The notes beneath the pieces are model-generated. The model saw nothing but the letters and a program-made list of their open reading frames with translations, ran no database searches and had not been told where the DNA came from. A program made the translations under genes and the position numbers. This document shows, in pieces, positions 10,366-24,700 of a DNA stretch of 64,000 bases. Origin of the DNA: Macrostomum hystrix (lineage: Eukaryota; Platyhelminthes; Macrostomidae); contig CATNEN010000038.1 in assembly GCA_950097015.1 (NCBI GenBank), forward strand, positions 19,626,001 to 19,690,000. Reading direction: 5' to 3'. How positions within the stretch are numbered: the stretch's first letter is position 1; every line of letters starts with the position of its first letter.

Positions 10366-11120
10366 ATCTTTCTGTATTTCCTAAAATATTCAACCAATCG
10401 CTTTGAGAACTCAGAACACAGGCTAAAATTCTCCGTTGTATCCGATGAAACGACTTCCATGCAGAATCTCAAAACATCGTTGAGATATATTCAACAAGTT
10501 TCTGCTCACAAAATTTTATCATGCAACCATGTCGGCTAGTTATTGTTGACTATATTGTTAATTTATACTCTTTTGAAGCAATATGCATTCGAAAATGTTA
10601 ATAGGCAGCGGATATTTAATATACCCATGTGGTGCGGTATTTCTCCAGGGGGGATATAGAGTGATCTTTCTGCTGTACACACAAACCTCATTTCTACCCC
10701 AGAAAATACCAATTTTACTTCTGTGAGAAATGAAGCACTGAGGAATTTAGTGTCCTGTTAAAATACAATAATTAAAGACATGCCTTGACTTACAATGAGT
10801 CCCGGTTAATCACATTCTGAGCTTTAGAATAAGTTCCGAAATTGTCTCTAATCTTTGAAAATATCTGGCTGCAATGGTTAGCCAGGGTTTTTTATTCTCA
10901 ACCTGCAGACTCCGAGTTCACTGATTGGCTATGACTTAACAATCTCAGTTTATTGTCAAGGGAATAGTGTCTAAGGTTGCTTGTGATGCAAATACATAAA
11001 AAAATGATCTCGCTATAATCCTGAATACACAACATTTCTTTGATCAAATATTCCGCCTGTTGGTTTGTAAATTTTGTCCGGAACAACACACATCATAAAC
11101 TTTACAACCGGCAAACACAA
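10366..11120. other. Intergenic, no gene seen
   Basis: Short frames only. Composition is AT-leaning with no recognisable element. Confidence 0.5.
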
Positions 11121-12018
11121 ATCACAGCTTACACCAAAATTTACATCCTGCACACGTAAATCACAGTGTACACCAAACTTTACATCCTGCACACACGAAT
11201 CACAGTGAACACCAAACTTTGCAACCTGCACACGTGAATCACAGTGTACACCAAACTTTGCAACCTGCACACGTGAATCACAGTGTACACCAAACTTTAC
11301 ATCCTGCACACACGAATCACAGTGTACACAAAACTTTGCAACCTGCACACGTGAATCACAGTGAACACCAAACTTTGCAACCTGCACACGTGAATCACAG
11401 TGTACACAAAACTTTGCAACCTGCACACGTGAATCACAGTGTACACCAAACTTTACATCCTGCACACACGAATCACAGTGAACACCAAACTTTGCAACCT
11501 GCACACGTGAATCACAGTGTACACCAAACTTTGCAACCTGCACACGTGAATCACAGTGTACACCAAAATTTACAACCTGCACACACGAATCACAGTGTAC
11601 ACAAAACTTTGCAACCTGCACACACGAATCACAGTGTACACCAAACTTTACAACCTGCACACACGAATCACATTGTACACCAAACTTTACAAACTGCACC
11701 CGTGAATGAGGTAGAACACTAGATAAGAACCACTGGTGTACACCAAACTTTACAACCTTGCACACACCGAATCACAGTGTACACCAAACTTTACAACCTT
11801 GCACACACGAATCACAGTGTACACCAAACTTTACAACCTTGCACACACCGAATCACAGTGTACACCAAACTTTACAAACTGCACACACGAATCACAGTGT
11901 ACACTAAACTTTACAAACTGCACCCGTGAATGAGGTAGAACACTAGATAAGAACCACTGGTGTACACCTAACTTTACAACCTTGCACACACCGAATCACA
12001 GTGTATACACCAAACTTA
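11121..12018. repeat. Minisatellite, 39-bp unit (about 22 copies) with a higher-order duplication
   Basis: The unit combines tgaatcacagtgtacacc and aaactttgcaacctgcacacg with cacg/cgtg variants. A marker segment with gaatgaggtagaacactag occurs at about 11703 and 11928, showing that a block of roughly 225 bp was duplicated. The period is a multiple of 3, so both strands show long false ORFs. Confidence 0.96.
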
Positions 12019-12451
12019 ACGATCCGTACATGCATAAAATATCGGTTTATCTACTTTTCAGTAGCATCGCATGGATTTTATAAATCCTTATTTTAGCTTT
12101 GTAGTAAATCCTTTCAAATTTAAGAATTTTATGTGAATTTACATAGTTGCTTTTAAGCAATCTACAAAAATAAGCCACAAATGTTCGGCCGTTAAACATA
12201 CAAAACGTACTCGTACATTCTGCTATTGGTTGCTTGTTTTCTAAGTTTAGTTTTTTGTTAAAAGCAATAGACCTAATGCGGCAAGTTAATTTTCGTTGAC
12301 AAGTGTTCGAGGCATGTAATGCGAGGTACATTTCATAGAAGTGTAAATTTGAATCAATCAATCTATTGTGTACCGCCATGCACTGTGAGGCACAAGGATA
12401 TTCTAGACTTCAATGGACTTCATCGAAGCTCTGTTTGCCAATAAAACAAAA
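12019..12451. other. 3' flank of the DEG/ENaC gene, no other gene seen
   Basis: AT-rich sequence follows the stop codon of the minus-strand channel gene. A 110-codon minus frame at 12047-12379 has no family features and is probably 3' UTR. Confidence 0.4.
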
Positions 12452-12704
12452 TCAGCTCGATCTTCCTGTAGCCGCAGCTCCGCCAGAACCTCTGCCTCGA
12501 AGGCAGACCAGGTAGAGAAATTCCACAATCTCCACAAAGAAAGCCATGGTCAGTCCAAGGTACAGAGAGCAGAGCCCGCCAACCCGGCTCATCAACGCCT
12601 CGAAGGTGACGGTCAGCTTCTCCTCGCGTTTGAGTGTGTCGAAACTCTTCCGTCGAATCACAACGTAGGCGTAGTTGGCCTCATTATCCGATAGAGCTGC
12701 CTCG

Positions 12705-12735
<31 letters not shown>

Positions 12736-15700
12736 CATCTGAGGCTGGCAGGCGAGTTAAATTGTCCGCCTCCAGATAGTCCAGAATGCGTTTCAGTAGG
12801 CGCCTCCTCTCGGTCTCGTTGCGTCTCCCTCCGTTACTGCTGGATCCGGCCTCGCGAAGTTGCTTCCAGCTTTGCGATTGGTCCAGCATCCAGTGCAGCT
12901 GGTAGTTGCTGGCCCGCCAGCGAGTGATTGACAGCTCCTGCTCGTAGCTGTAGCGAGTGCAGCGCTTGTGGCACGGCGGAGTTGCTGACTGTCCTTGCTG
13001 CTGTTGCTGTTGACTTTCCTGGTGCTCTCGACTGTTTAAATACTCTCCAATTTCTTCCAGGCATCTTAGGCGGCTGTAAGTGTATAGAGGAAGTTTTTAT
13101 TTTCAAGTTGTAAAACATGCTTCTGCTCAGCTGCATGCCGAAAACAAGAATACTTGTGCATCTATTTTTAGAAACAAGCGCCCATCTCACTCCGCTTCTA
13201 TTTTCAGAAACAAGCGCCCATCTCACTCCGCTTCTATTTTTAGAAACACACAACCGTCTCACTCCGCTTCTATTTTTAGAAAGGCATACTGTTTTACTCG
13301 AATCTAATTTCAAAAACACGCACCCGACTAACTCACATTACTTAGGTTTTTTAAATAACACTCCCGTCTCTTTCGCCTCTTTTTTAGAACCACGAAGCCC
13401 TCCGTATAGCTTTTCTACAAATCTTCCACTAAATCGAACTTTCACACTCGTCTTTTGAGCAATTAGACCGCAAATATTCTTCAAACGGCCATCGGAGTTG
13501 CGCTATTTGCAATTAAAATGCTGGTCGTTGTTGGGTTAAACATGTGAACGAAAGAAAGAGTAAAATACACAATACAACCCAATATATCATCTGATGAAAT
13601 CAAGGCTTAACTTCCGTATATCTGAAAATCAATCAAAGCCAATCTTATAGTATAAAAAGACGCACAATGTAATTTTTTGCTACTAGGGAGGTTCCATATT
13701 GAATTTAGGATCAAATTCAGACATTCTACACTTTATTGGATTATTCTGTACCCGATAATTTATCATATATATCCAATTAATGGTATTTTTACAGTTACTG
13801 GCGCTATCGATACAGCCGGACATCATAATCAAATACAAAAAAACAAATCCAAAAATTACGGTCGCCAAAATTTTTCGGATTAAACAAATTCTTTCAGAAA
13901 TCCAAAAAACTGACGCAAAAAACAATAATTATGTTGACCTTTAAGCTAAATTGGTCTAACACAATTCATGTCAGATAATAGTACAGTCTAGACTTCAATG
14001 TTTGTCATCGCTTTGACCTAAAAAACGAATTTGGGCGAATGATGGATTGAATTTATTGAGAATCAGTTGTTGACTACTTGCACTGAGAATAAACAATGCA
14101 ATTACTTGTGTTTAACAATAAACAGCATCTGATTCCTTCAAAAGATTTACTTTTTTATAAACGAAACAGATAAGCACGTCTCAGTTATAAAATATCTTGA
14201 AGATTTTCGTCTGTAGAATACTTCATTGATAAAATAGATTTTCCTTTTAGAATTTTCCATAGCTGTGACCCATAGCGGTTACAGTGGAAATTTCCCCACG
14301 AGAATGCGCAATTGTTTCTATGGGAGTTTCCGCGACAATAACAGTGGAAATTTCCACGCGATAATCAGCAATTGTTTCTATGGGAGTTTCCGCGACAATA
14401 ACAGTGGAAATTTCCCTACGAGAATGCGCAATTGTTTCTATAGAAGTTTCCGCGACAATAACAGTGGAAATTTCCCCACGATAATCAAAATATGTTTCTA
14501 TGGAATTTTCCGCGACAATAACAGTGGAAATTTCCACACGATATTTAGCAATTGTTTCTATGGAAGTTTCCGCGACAATAACAGTGGAAATTTCCACACG
14601 ATATTTAGCAATTGTTTCTATGGAAGTTTCCGCGACAATAACAGTGGAAATTTCCACACGATAATCAGCAATTGTTTCTATGGAAGTTTCCGCGACAATA
14701 ACAGTGGAAATTTCCACGCGATAATCAGCAATTGTTTCTATGGAAGTTTCCGCGACAATAACAGTGGAAATTTCCACGCGATAATCAGCAATTGTTTCTA
14801 TGGAAGTTTCCGCGACAATAACAGTGGAAATTTCCCTACGAGAATGCGCAATTGTTTCTATGGAAGTTTCCGCGACAATAACAGTGGAAATTTCCCCACG
14901 ATAATCAAAAAATGTTTCTATGGAATTTTCCGCGACAATAACAGTTGAAATTTCCACACGATAATCAGCAATTGTTTCTATGGAAGTTTCCGCGACAAAA
15001 CAGTGGAAATTTCCCCACGATAATCAAAAATGGTTTCTATGGAAGTTTCCGCGACAATATGAGTGAAAATTTCCCTACGAGAATGAGCAATTGTTTCTAT
15101 GGTATTTTCCGAGACAATAACAGTGGGAATTTCCCCACGATTATCAGCAAATGTTACTGGGGAAATTCTCGATAACCAGTAATTATGAACAGCGGTTACA
15201 GTTGTACGGTATGTAATACACAATTGTTCAAATGAAATGTATATTACAAAAGCATCAATAAGAAATACATTCAATATACTGCATGTCGATTTCGGAAATC
15301 TGTAATTCAGCCGTGTCGACTCACCTTTCGATGATGGAGATATTTCCGTTCCGAAAATCTCCGCAATAGGGAATCTCGTTGCTAGGCAACCCGGAAGGCC
15401 TTGGTAACCTGGACAGCAGACAATTACAACGGGCGATGAATAGGCTGTTCATATGGGATTCCTTGCAGGCCTGGTAGGAATAGTCGTACCGATTATTGAG
15501 GTCGTCAATTTTCGGCTCTCGACTGTCGTGACAAGGATCATTGGGAGAATCCTTAGTCTCCTTCCACAGGACTGTGTCGAAGGCCACTTCGACCATCTTG
15601 CCTGCTCGGAATGAGGCGTGTTCGTGTTGGAGCTAGAGTGTGTACAACTGGCTGTGTGTGTGTACATCTACCTGTGCGTGTGTACATCTACCTGTGCGTG

Positions 15701-18700
15701 TGTACATCTACCTGTGCGTGTGTACATCTACCTGTGCGTGTGTACATCTACCTGTGCGTGTGTACATCTACCTGTGCGTGTGTACATCTGGCTGTGTGTG
15801 TGTACAACTGGCTGTGTGTGTGCACATCTACCTGTGCGTGTGTACATCTGGCTGTGTGTGTGTACATCTACCTGTGCGTGTGTACATCTGGCTGTGTGTG
15901 TGTACATCTACCTGTGCGTGTGTACATCTACCTGTACGTTTGTACATCTGGCTGTGTGTGTGTACATCTAGCTGTGCGTGTGTACATCTAGCTGTGCGTG
16001 TGTACATCTATAGTTGTGTGTGTACATCTGACTGCTTGTGTGTATCTAGCTGATCTTGAGATGTGTGTATGCAGTGTACATCTTTCTGTGTCTGTGAAGT
16101 CTGCGTATTAAAAATGCTTTAAAAATTAAATAATTTCACCAGCCCTAATCAGGATAGATGTGCAGCCGACAGCACACTTCCGCAGCTATTGCGTGGCGCA
16201 TCTGAAGGCTGCGTACAGCTGTTCAGTCCATGGACTGGAAGGGACGCTACACCCACCCTCGATTATCCCAGTTGATTTTGGTACCCATTTAATAGCAGGG
16301 TGAACTGAAACAATGCAGAGTAAAGTTCCAGTGGAGTCGGGAATCGAACCCCCGACCTTCAATTCATAAGTCTATCTTGTGTGTTGATCTGCCTTTGCAT
16401 GAGATGTGGTAATGTGTCTTGATTCACCAATCGTTTTTAGAACAATTTTTATTTTTATTTGACAGAACTGAAAATATACTTAAATACTTCTGTAGTAACT
16501 TTCAAGAAATAAACTTCAATGTGATAAATTTGCCAATCAGTTTTCGATTTTGAGAGTGGACAGCTAAAATGATTGACACACTTCAGTTTAAGCTACTGTA
16601 CATTCAGAGTATTTCATGGTGAGAAAATTGCAGGTGCAATTGTGAAAAGCAACGTATGAACTATCTTTAAAAAGCTTAAGCAATAATATGTGAAAAAATT
16701 GCTGCATCTATACTTTTAAAATGATTGATTATTCATTGCTTGCTGAGTGTTTGCAAGGATGCAATTAAACAGGGTCTCCAGTGTAGAAAGTGAGTTCTGT
16801 CAGTTGAATAAAGTCAATTTTATAAATTGGAATGAAAAATTCTCTTTTTCTGAAGCAAAGTGGATGTGAAATCTCGGAAAATTATACTCGTACATAATAA
16901 AACGGCCCCATTATTACGGCCAACGATCACCTTTCCCTCTAGGCCATCCCGGCTCTTAGGAAATAGGAAAAGGGTTTTCATTTCTTAGAAAAGGAAATTA
17001 TTGAAAGTCTGTCAGGGTGAGGGGAAGGATTGGAATTAGAAATAGCTCGCTTTAAATGAAGCGGATAATTTTCACATGATAAATCAATGATGAATCAGGG
17101 TGGTATATTCAGGAATATATTCAGGCCGGTATATTCAGGAATAGATCTTCCATTCTCATCTCATCTTCCATTCTCATCTCATCTTCCATTCTCATCTCAT
17201 CTTCCATTCTCATCTCATCTTCCATTCTCATCTCATCTTCCATTCTCATCTCATCTTCCATTCTCATCTCATCTTCCATTCTCATCTCCTCTTCCATTCT
17301 CATCTCATTTCATTTTCCATTCTCATCTCATCTTCCATTCTCATCTCATCTTCAATTCTCATCTCATCTGATCTTCCATTCTGATCTCATCTTTCACTCT
17401 CATCGCATCTTCAATTCTCATTTCATCTTCCATTCTCATCGCATCTTCAATTCTCATCTCATCTTCCATTCTCATCTCATCTTCAATTCTCATCTCATCT
17501 GATCTTCCATTCTGATCTCATCTTTCACTCTCATCGCATCTTCAATTCTCATTTCATCTTCCATTCTCATCGCATCTTCAATTCTCATCTCATCTTCCAT
17601 TCTCATCTCATCCTCCATTCTCATCTCATCTCATCTTCCATTCTCATCTCATCTCATCTTCCATTCTCATCTCATCTTCCATTCTCATCTCCTCTTCCAT
17701 TCTCATCTCATTTCATTTTCCATTCTCATCTCATCTTCCATTCTCATCTCATCTTCAATTCTCATCTTATCTGATCTTCCATTCTGATCTCATCTTTCAC
17801 TCTCATCGCATCTTCAATTCTCATTTCATCTTCCATTCTCATCGCATCTTCAATTCTCATCTCATCTTCCATTCTCATCTCATCTTCAATTCTCATCTCA
17901 TCTGATCTTCCATTCTGATCTCATCTTTCACTCTCATCGCATCTTCAATTCTCATTTCATCTTCCATTCTCATCGCATCTTCAATTCTCATCTCATCTTC
18001 CATTCTCATCTCATCCTCCATTCTCATCTCATCTCATCTTCCATTCTCATCTCATCTCATCTTCCATTCTCATCTCATCTTCCATTCTCATCTCCTCTTC
18101 CATTCTCATCTCATTTCATTTTCCATTCTCATCTCATCTTCCATTCTCACCTCATCTTCCATTCTCATCTCATCTCCCATTCTCATTTCATCTTATCTTC
18201 CATTCTCATCTCATCTTCCATTCTCATCTCATATTCCATTCTCATCTTATCTCCCATTCTCATCTCATCTTCCATTCTCATCTTATCTTCCATTCTCGTC
18301 TCATCTTCCATTCTCATCTTATCTCCCATTCTCTTTCCATTTTCCGTTCTTCCTATCTTCTTCCTTTCCGCCCACTATCAGTTAACCTAGGCTTGGCTTC
18401 ACCATGCCTTCAAGCCAGCTTTTCCTATAATCCCTAATTCATACTCAATTTTTCCTGTCTCTCCAAACCTGCTTTCCCTCAAAGAACTGACCTTTAATCT
18501 TCTACATCTCTTTGGTCTGTCTTCTCATCCGAAGCATTTGCTATCAGCTTCCTGTACACGCACTTCAGCATTTTAATCTAATTTTCATTCTCAGTGACTT
18601 GGCTTCAATTTTCCCCCATCCATCATTCCGTTTGCTCCACCCCCCTTCGTCTCGTCCATCATTTATTTCGTTCCCATTGCTAGCATCGGCCAGACTTTCG

Positions 18701-21700
18701 CGTCGTTTCACCTGCGCACAAGAATGTTAGGGCCTATCTGCGCAGAAACTGACATATATTCATTCTCAAGACTGATTAATATTTCATTCCCCCAATGCCC
18801 CTATAAATTCATACACTTTAGCCGTTTTGATCGTGAGTTTGAAATCTATTCTGTGCTAAATTTTAAGCTAATTCCAAGCTTCTGAAACAAGAATCAAGTC
18901 ACCAGCTGTTCAGACCGTCGAGATATTCAATGGTTCTGGCCGAATGTCAGATTTTCCCCATAAGCGCTAGAGTATTTCATACACCCCTATACACAAATTA
19001 GCACTGCGCCTCAGTGCGGCCGTGTCAGGCCTTCAAAATTTATCAGCATGTCAGCCGAGTGTGCCTGCATCATCTCCGTCTTCGGTGGTCACCTACCTTT
19101 ATCTAGACGGATTTGCTGGACCTTCAAGGGCTGCAACAGGTGGAACTAGGCCACTGCGGACACCCTCCTGACGCGAATTTCTCCAATTTCACCGATCAAG
19201 CCAAACTATTAGGCGCAGCTCAACCTCAGTACACCATCGCCTAGTCTGTCAACCAATCAGTCACCACCCAAGGCTGTTAGCATTCAGGCACTGCCAAATA
19301 AATTTTCGGGGGGGGGTATAAAAACTGGCGGAAAATGGCCTGATAGTCCAACTGTCAAGACACATTTTTTATCTTAACTTAGAGATTCAAATCTCTTTGT
19401 TTACTTAAAAAAAAATGGTTTCTTTTTTTTAAAGAAATCTAAAGCCAAGATTGCAGGCCAGGAAATTCCGTTCTCCAGAGACTCGAAGAGGGAACTTCTT
19501 TGGCAATCTGTATTCATAGCTGGCTCTCTGCTCTCATGCTTTGAATTAATGTGAACTCCCAACCACTTCTTTGGGCGCTTGCTAAATACGCACCCAAATG
19601 CTGAAATCTGAGCAAATCCTTAAATGGACGGGTCACTCTAGTTGCTAAGTAGATTCTAAGGCATACCTTGTGTTTTCTAAAGCATCTCTTTGAGTACATA
19701 CTTGATAACATGTCGATAGGTTATAGCTCGGGCATATTTGAGAACCTGTCCTGTTCAGAGTCTTTGAGCTCAGATGCTTAACTAGCTCGTATATTTGAGC
19801 ACTAATTGCTCAACAATATTGGAGCACAGATTCCTCAACAATATTTGAGCACAGATTCCTCAACAATATTTGAGCACAGATTGCTCAACAATATTTGAGC
19901 ACAGATTGCTCAACAATATGTGAGCACAAATTGCTCAACAATATTTGAGCACAGATTGCTCAACAATATGTGAGCACAGATTGCTCAACAATATTTGAGC
20001 ACAGATTGCTCAACAATATCGGAGCACAGATTCCTCAACAATATTTGAGCACAGATTCCTCAACAATATTTGAGCACAAATTGCTCAACAATATTTGAGC
20101 TCAGATTGCTCTAAAATATTTGAGCACAGATTGCTCAACAATATCGGAGCACAGATTCCTCAACAATATTTGAGCACAGATTCCTCAACAATATTTGAGC
20201 ACAAATTGCTCAACAATATTTGAGCTCAGATTGCTCTAAAATATTTGAGCACAGATTGCTCAACAATATTTGAGCACAGATTGCTCAACAATATGTGAGC
20301 ACAAATTGCTCAACAATATTTGAGCACAGATTGCTCAACAATATTTGAGCACAGATTGCTCAACAATATGTGAGCACAAATTGCTCAACAATATTTGAGC
20401 ACAGATTGCTCAACAATATGTGAGCACCGATTGCTCAACAATATTTGAGCACAGATTGCTCAACAATATGTGAGCACAAATTGCTCAACAATATTTGAGC
20501 ACAGATTGCTCAACAATATGTGAGCACAAATTGCTCAACAATATTTGAGCTCAGATTTCTCAACAATATTTGAGCACAGATTGCTCAACAATATCGGAGC
20601 ACAGATTCCTCAACAATATTTGAGCACAGATTCCTCAACAATATTTGAGCACAAATTGCTCAACAATATTTGAGCTCAGATTGCTCTAAAATATTTGAGC
20701 ACAGATTGCTCAACAATATCGGAGCACAGATTCCTCAACAATATTTGAGCACAGATTCCTCAACAATATTTGAGCACAAATTGCTCAACAATATTTGAGC
20801 TCAGATTGCTCTAAAATATTTGAGCACAGATTGCTCAACAATATTTGAGCACAGATTGCTCAACAATATGTGAGCACAAATTGCTCAACAATATTTGAGC
20901 ACAGATTGCTCAACAATATTTGAGCACAGATTGCTCAACAATATGTGAGCACAAATTGCTCAACAATATTTGAGCACAGATTGCTCAACAATATGTGAGC
21001 ACCGATTGCTCAACAATATTTGAGCACAGATTGCTCAACAATATGTGAGCACAAATTGCTCAACAATATTTGAGCACAGATTGCTCAACAATATTTGAGC
21101 ACAAATTGCTCAACAATATTTGAGCTCAGATTTCTCAACAATATTTGAGCACAGATTGCTCAACAATATCGGAGCACAGATTCCTCAACAATATTTGAGC
21201 ACAGATTCCTCAACAATATTTGAGCACAAATTGCTCAACAATATTTGAGCTCAGATTGCTCTAAAATATTTGAGCACAGATTGCTCAACAATATTTGAGC
21301 ACAGATTGCTCAACAATATTTGAGCACAGATTGCTCAACAATATGTGAGCACAAATTGCTCAACAATATTTGAGCACAGATTGCTCAACAATATGTGAGC
21401 TCAGATTGCTCTAAAATATTTGAGCACAGATTGCTCAACAATATGTGAGCACAAATTGCTCAACAATATTTGAGCTCAGATTTCTCAACAATATGTGAGC
21501 ACAAATTGCTCAACAATATTTGAGCACAGATTCCCAACAATATTTGAGCACAAATTGCTCAACAATATTTGAGCACAGATTTCTCAACAATATTTGAGCA
21601 CAAATTGCTCAACATTACTTGAGCACACATTGCTCAATATTCTAATAGTGCTTCTTCGCATCCAACTTGCACTTTCGACCACATACCGAAGACTAAGAAG

Positions 21701-24700
21701 CCGCTAAAGCACATTAAGACAGAAACTGAATGCAGAAAGTAAAGATATATTATGCGGTTTCCCTACTAAGTCTTTCAATTTTAATTTAGCCCCAAGCCTC
21801 TCACCTGGCTCAACGTGCACCCCGGCGTTCTCAATGCCCGGATAAAGATTGGCCTCGTGTAGCAACAGGCGCAATCCGTAGGCCTGGTCGAATACGTCCA
21901 TAACAAAGGCTTGTTCCCAATGCTGCTGCCGCTTATCAGCGCCCAAATTGAGGATCAAGTAGACTGCTGACATTGCGCGGGATTTAGCCACCTGTACTGG
22001 CTTCACCGTGTAGCAATTGAAGTACTTCGGATGCGACACCAGCTGGAAGGTGAGCTGGCATTCGCGAGCCTTGCCAACCATCACATAGTTACCGATGGCG
22101 ATCATGCAGTGCAGTAGAAATTCCTCCACACTGCGACCCATGGATATGGTGACATTCGGGTCCAGATTCTGGTAGAAGGTGTTCACCTGCATTGTGGCAT
22201 GCGGCATGCGAGAAGCATGGAATGCCTCACAAAATAATGAAATCCCGCAAGTAATTCCCGAAAAGCCTAGTGGTTGCAGGGGGTTGTAGCGAGGTCCCTT
22301 AGCTCGATTCCGCGGCGAGGCCACATTCATTTGGGGCGCAGCCGCGGAGAGAAGGCTTGGGGGCTTGTCGTGGATTTTACGCCCTTGAGGGCCAACCTCC
22401 AAGGCACAGTGAGAGTGTACACTGCCTGACGATGAGAAAGTCAGAGCAGATGTACACACCTGTGTGAGAGTGTGCCTGCGTACAGTATCTGTGTGCGTGT
22501 GTGCTCAGGAGTCAGCGAAATTATTATTATTAATAATACTAATACGAGTACTATTGTTATTACGGACTGTATCCACGTGGTGGTTGAATCAGAACTTAAA
22601 GGTCGGGGGTTCGATTACCGACTTCACTAGTGGAATAATTTCGCTATTTCAGCAATTTATGGGTACCAGCATCAGCTGGGGTAATTGAATGTGTTTGTGA
22701 CGCCCCCCCAGTCCATGGACATTTTTACCCAACTGGGTTAAAGTGTAATTTTTTTTGTTCCTTGCACGCGTTGTTTTGTTTAAATATGCGAACTATAACT
22801 CCGGAATAGTATTTTCTAAGCAAATGCAGTGTGTACCCCCACTGTTCACAGTGAAGAGGTCACTGGCGAGTGTCTTATTTCTTATTCATGGCTCCAGATT
22901 GAAGAAATAAGAGAGACTTCAAATGCATGCTTTTACGAGACATCTTTTGAGGCAGTTCCAGCTGGTAAAATTTCAACTGTGTGGAAGCTAAATTGAAAAA
23001 AAAAGATTGCTGATTTTCAACAGAAAAAGGACTACGTTTTTCCCCCAGGGAATGACTTTAGGGTGCCATTTCAAATATACTCAGCAACAGCTAACCCCCC
23101 CCCCAACTCACGCTGTCACACGGGCACAAAAGTTAAGCAATGTCTTTAATTCTAGTCTCAGTATCGTGTGTAGGAACCACGAGCATTCAAAAGTGCCGTG
23201 ACTCGTCGTGGCATCCTGATCACCAGCCGGTTGATGAACTCTTGGGGCAGCTGCTGCCAGGCATTCAGCACCGCCAGTCGCAACTGTTCAGCATTCTGTG
23301 GGGCATCCTGCTGAACTCTTCGCTTTACAAAGTCCCAGACATGCTCGATGGGGTTCATGTCTGGAGACTTTGACGCCAGTTCAATGTGCGAATGCCGAGC
23401 TGCTCCTTCAGCAGCTGCACGTGTGCTGCTCGATTTGGCGCAGCGTTGTCGTCTTGAAGCATGCAGTTCTGCGGGCCGCCAAAGGTTGTCGTAGCAAATG
23501 GCAGACCATTGCGCAATGCAGCCACCAGTGGGTTGAGTTGCGCCACCCCCTCCCCAAATCCCCCATGCCGCACTTTGCGCTCGCGTCTGGCGGCGGCAGC
23601 CTTCACACATTTCTGAGTCACCGATGGCATACAAAACTTTTGGGCCGTGTGACTGCGTGAGTTGGGGGGGTTAGCTGTTGCTGAGTATACACACTGCCTA
23701 CTTCAAGATAGCTCCCGAACCGAATGACCGATGTTCGTGAGAGTCTACCATATGGATCAACATTTTCCGTCCTTTACGATGAATTAATTTTCAAAGCCGT
23801 GCGAGTCAGCATCGTTGAGATAATGAGCGATTCTAGTCGAAGACCCCGGTGACAAGGACAGCTAACATCGCTTTGTACGAGCTATAAACCTTTTAAGATG
23901 AATTGGTTCATTGGTTCAATAATCTAAGTGATATTTCGTAGGGATTTTTACAGCATCCCAGGCACAAAGGCCCGCTTCATCGCCGTCTGGAGCATCGGCG
24001 GCAACCGTCGGGACCTTCAAAAAAAGCACCCGATCGGCATCTCAGAGACGACTGGTTTTGTTGCCGTCTAGTGGAACACCGACGGTCGCCACCGATGCTC
24101 CAGACAGCGATGAAGCTGGCCCTGGTGGCTGGGATGCAGAGAAAAAAGGTCCCAGTTTTTTGTGGAGGTGACTGGTTCCATGGTGGAATTTTGTGAGCAG
24201 AAAAATCATGCCTATATAGGTGGCTTTTTCAACGAGACACCCCGACGAGAATGATTGAATATCTCAGCGATGCCTATGTATTGTGATTCTGGAAGTTCTT
24301 TCAAATATAATCAAATAGAGTGGAAAATATCAGGCCGTGTTCTGTATTTTCATGGATTGAATATTTTGGGTGATAGAAAAAGTAAAATGAGGGTTTTGAA
24401 AGTACCCCCGAGGTATTTTTACTGTTTAGCGACACTTACTATGGTTAGTAACCGAGTAAAAACCGAGTAGTAACCGAGTAGTAGTAACCGAGTAATAACC
24501 GAGTTCTATACTTAGGGCCAACCCACAAGACAGTGAAATTGTGTACTCAGCGATCAGCGTATCAGGGTCGGCGATATCGCCAACTGATGCCTTACCTTAT
24601 CGTAGAACAGAAGCGTGTTAGCCAGGCGCATATTGCCACTGAACAGCAACTTGAGGGTGAGTTGGCGTAGGCGTCGATTAAAGTTTGCCGGCGACAGCCG

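Noticed and set aside
10114-10539. 141-codon plus-strand ORF
   Set aside because: It runs across the mariner terminal repeat and SINE-B, so it is not a gene.
11013-11765. 250-codon ORF with CVQVAKFGVHCDSR repeats
   Set aside because: It is produced by the 39-bp minisatellite (multiple of 3) with no signal peptide, splice partner or coding signature; the opposite strand is open as well.
14247-14957. 236-codon ORF with EISTVIVAETSIETI repeats
   Set aside because: It is produced by the 60-bp intronic array of DEG/ENaC and is open on both strands.
19795-21645. CRISPR-like appearance of hairpin repeats
   Set aside because: Units are contiguous without unique spacers, the host is a eukaryote and no cas genes exist.
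23298-23660. 120-codon plus-strand ORF
   Set aside because: Antisense shadow of the Tc1 transposase remnant.
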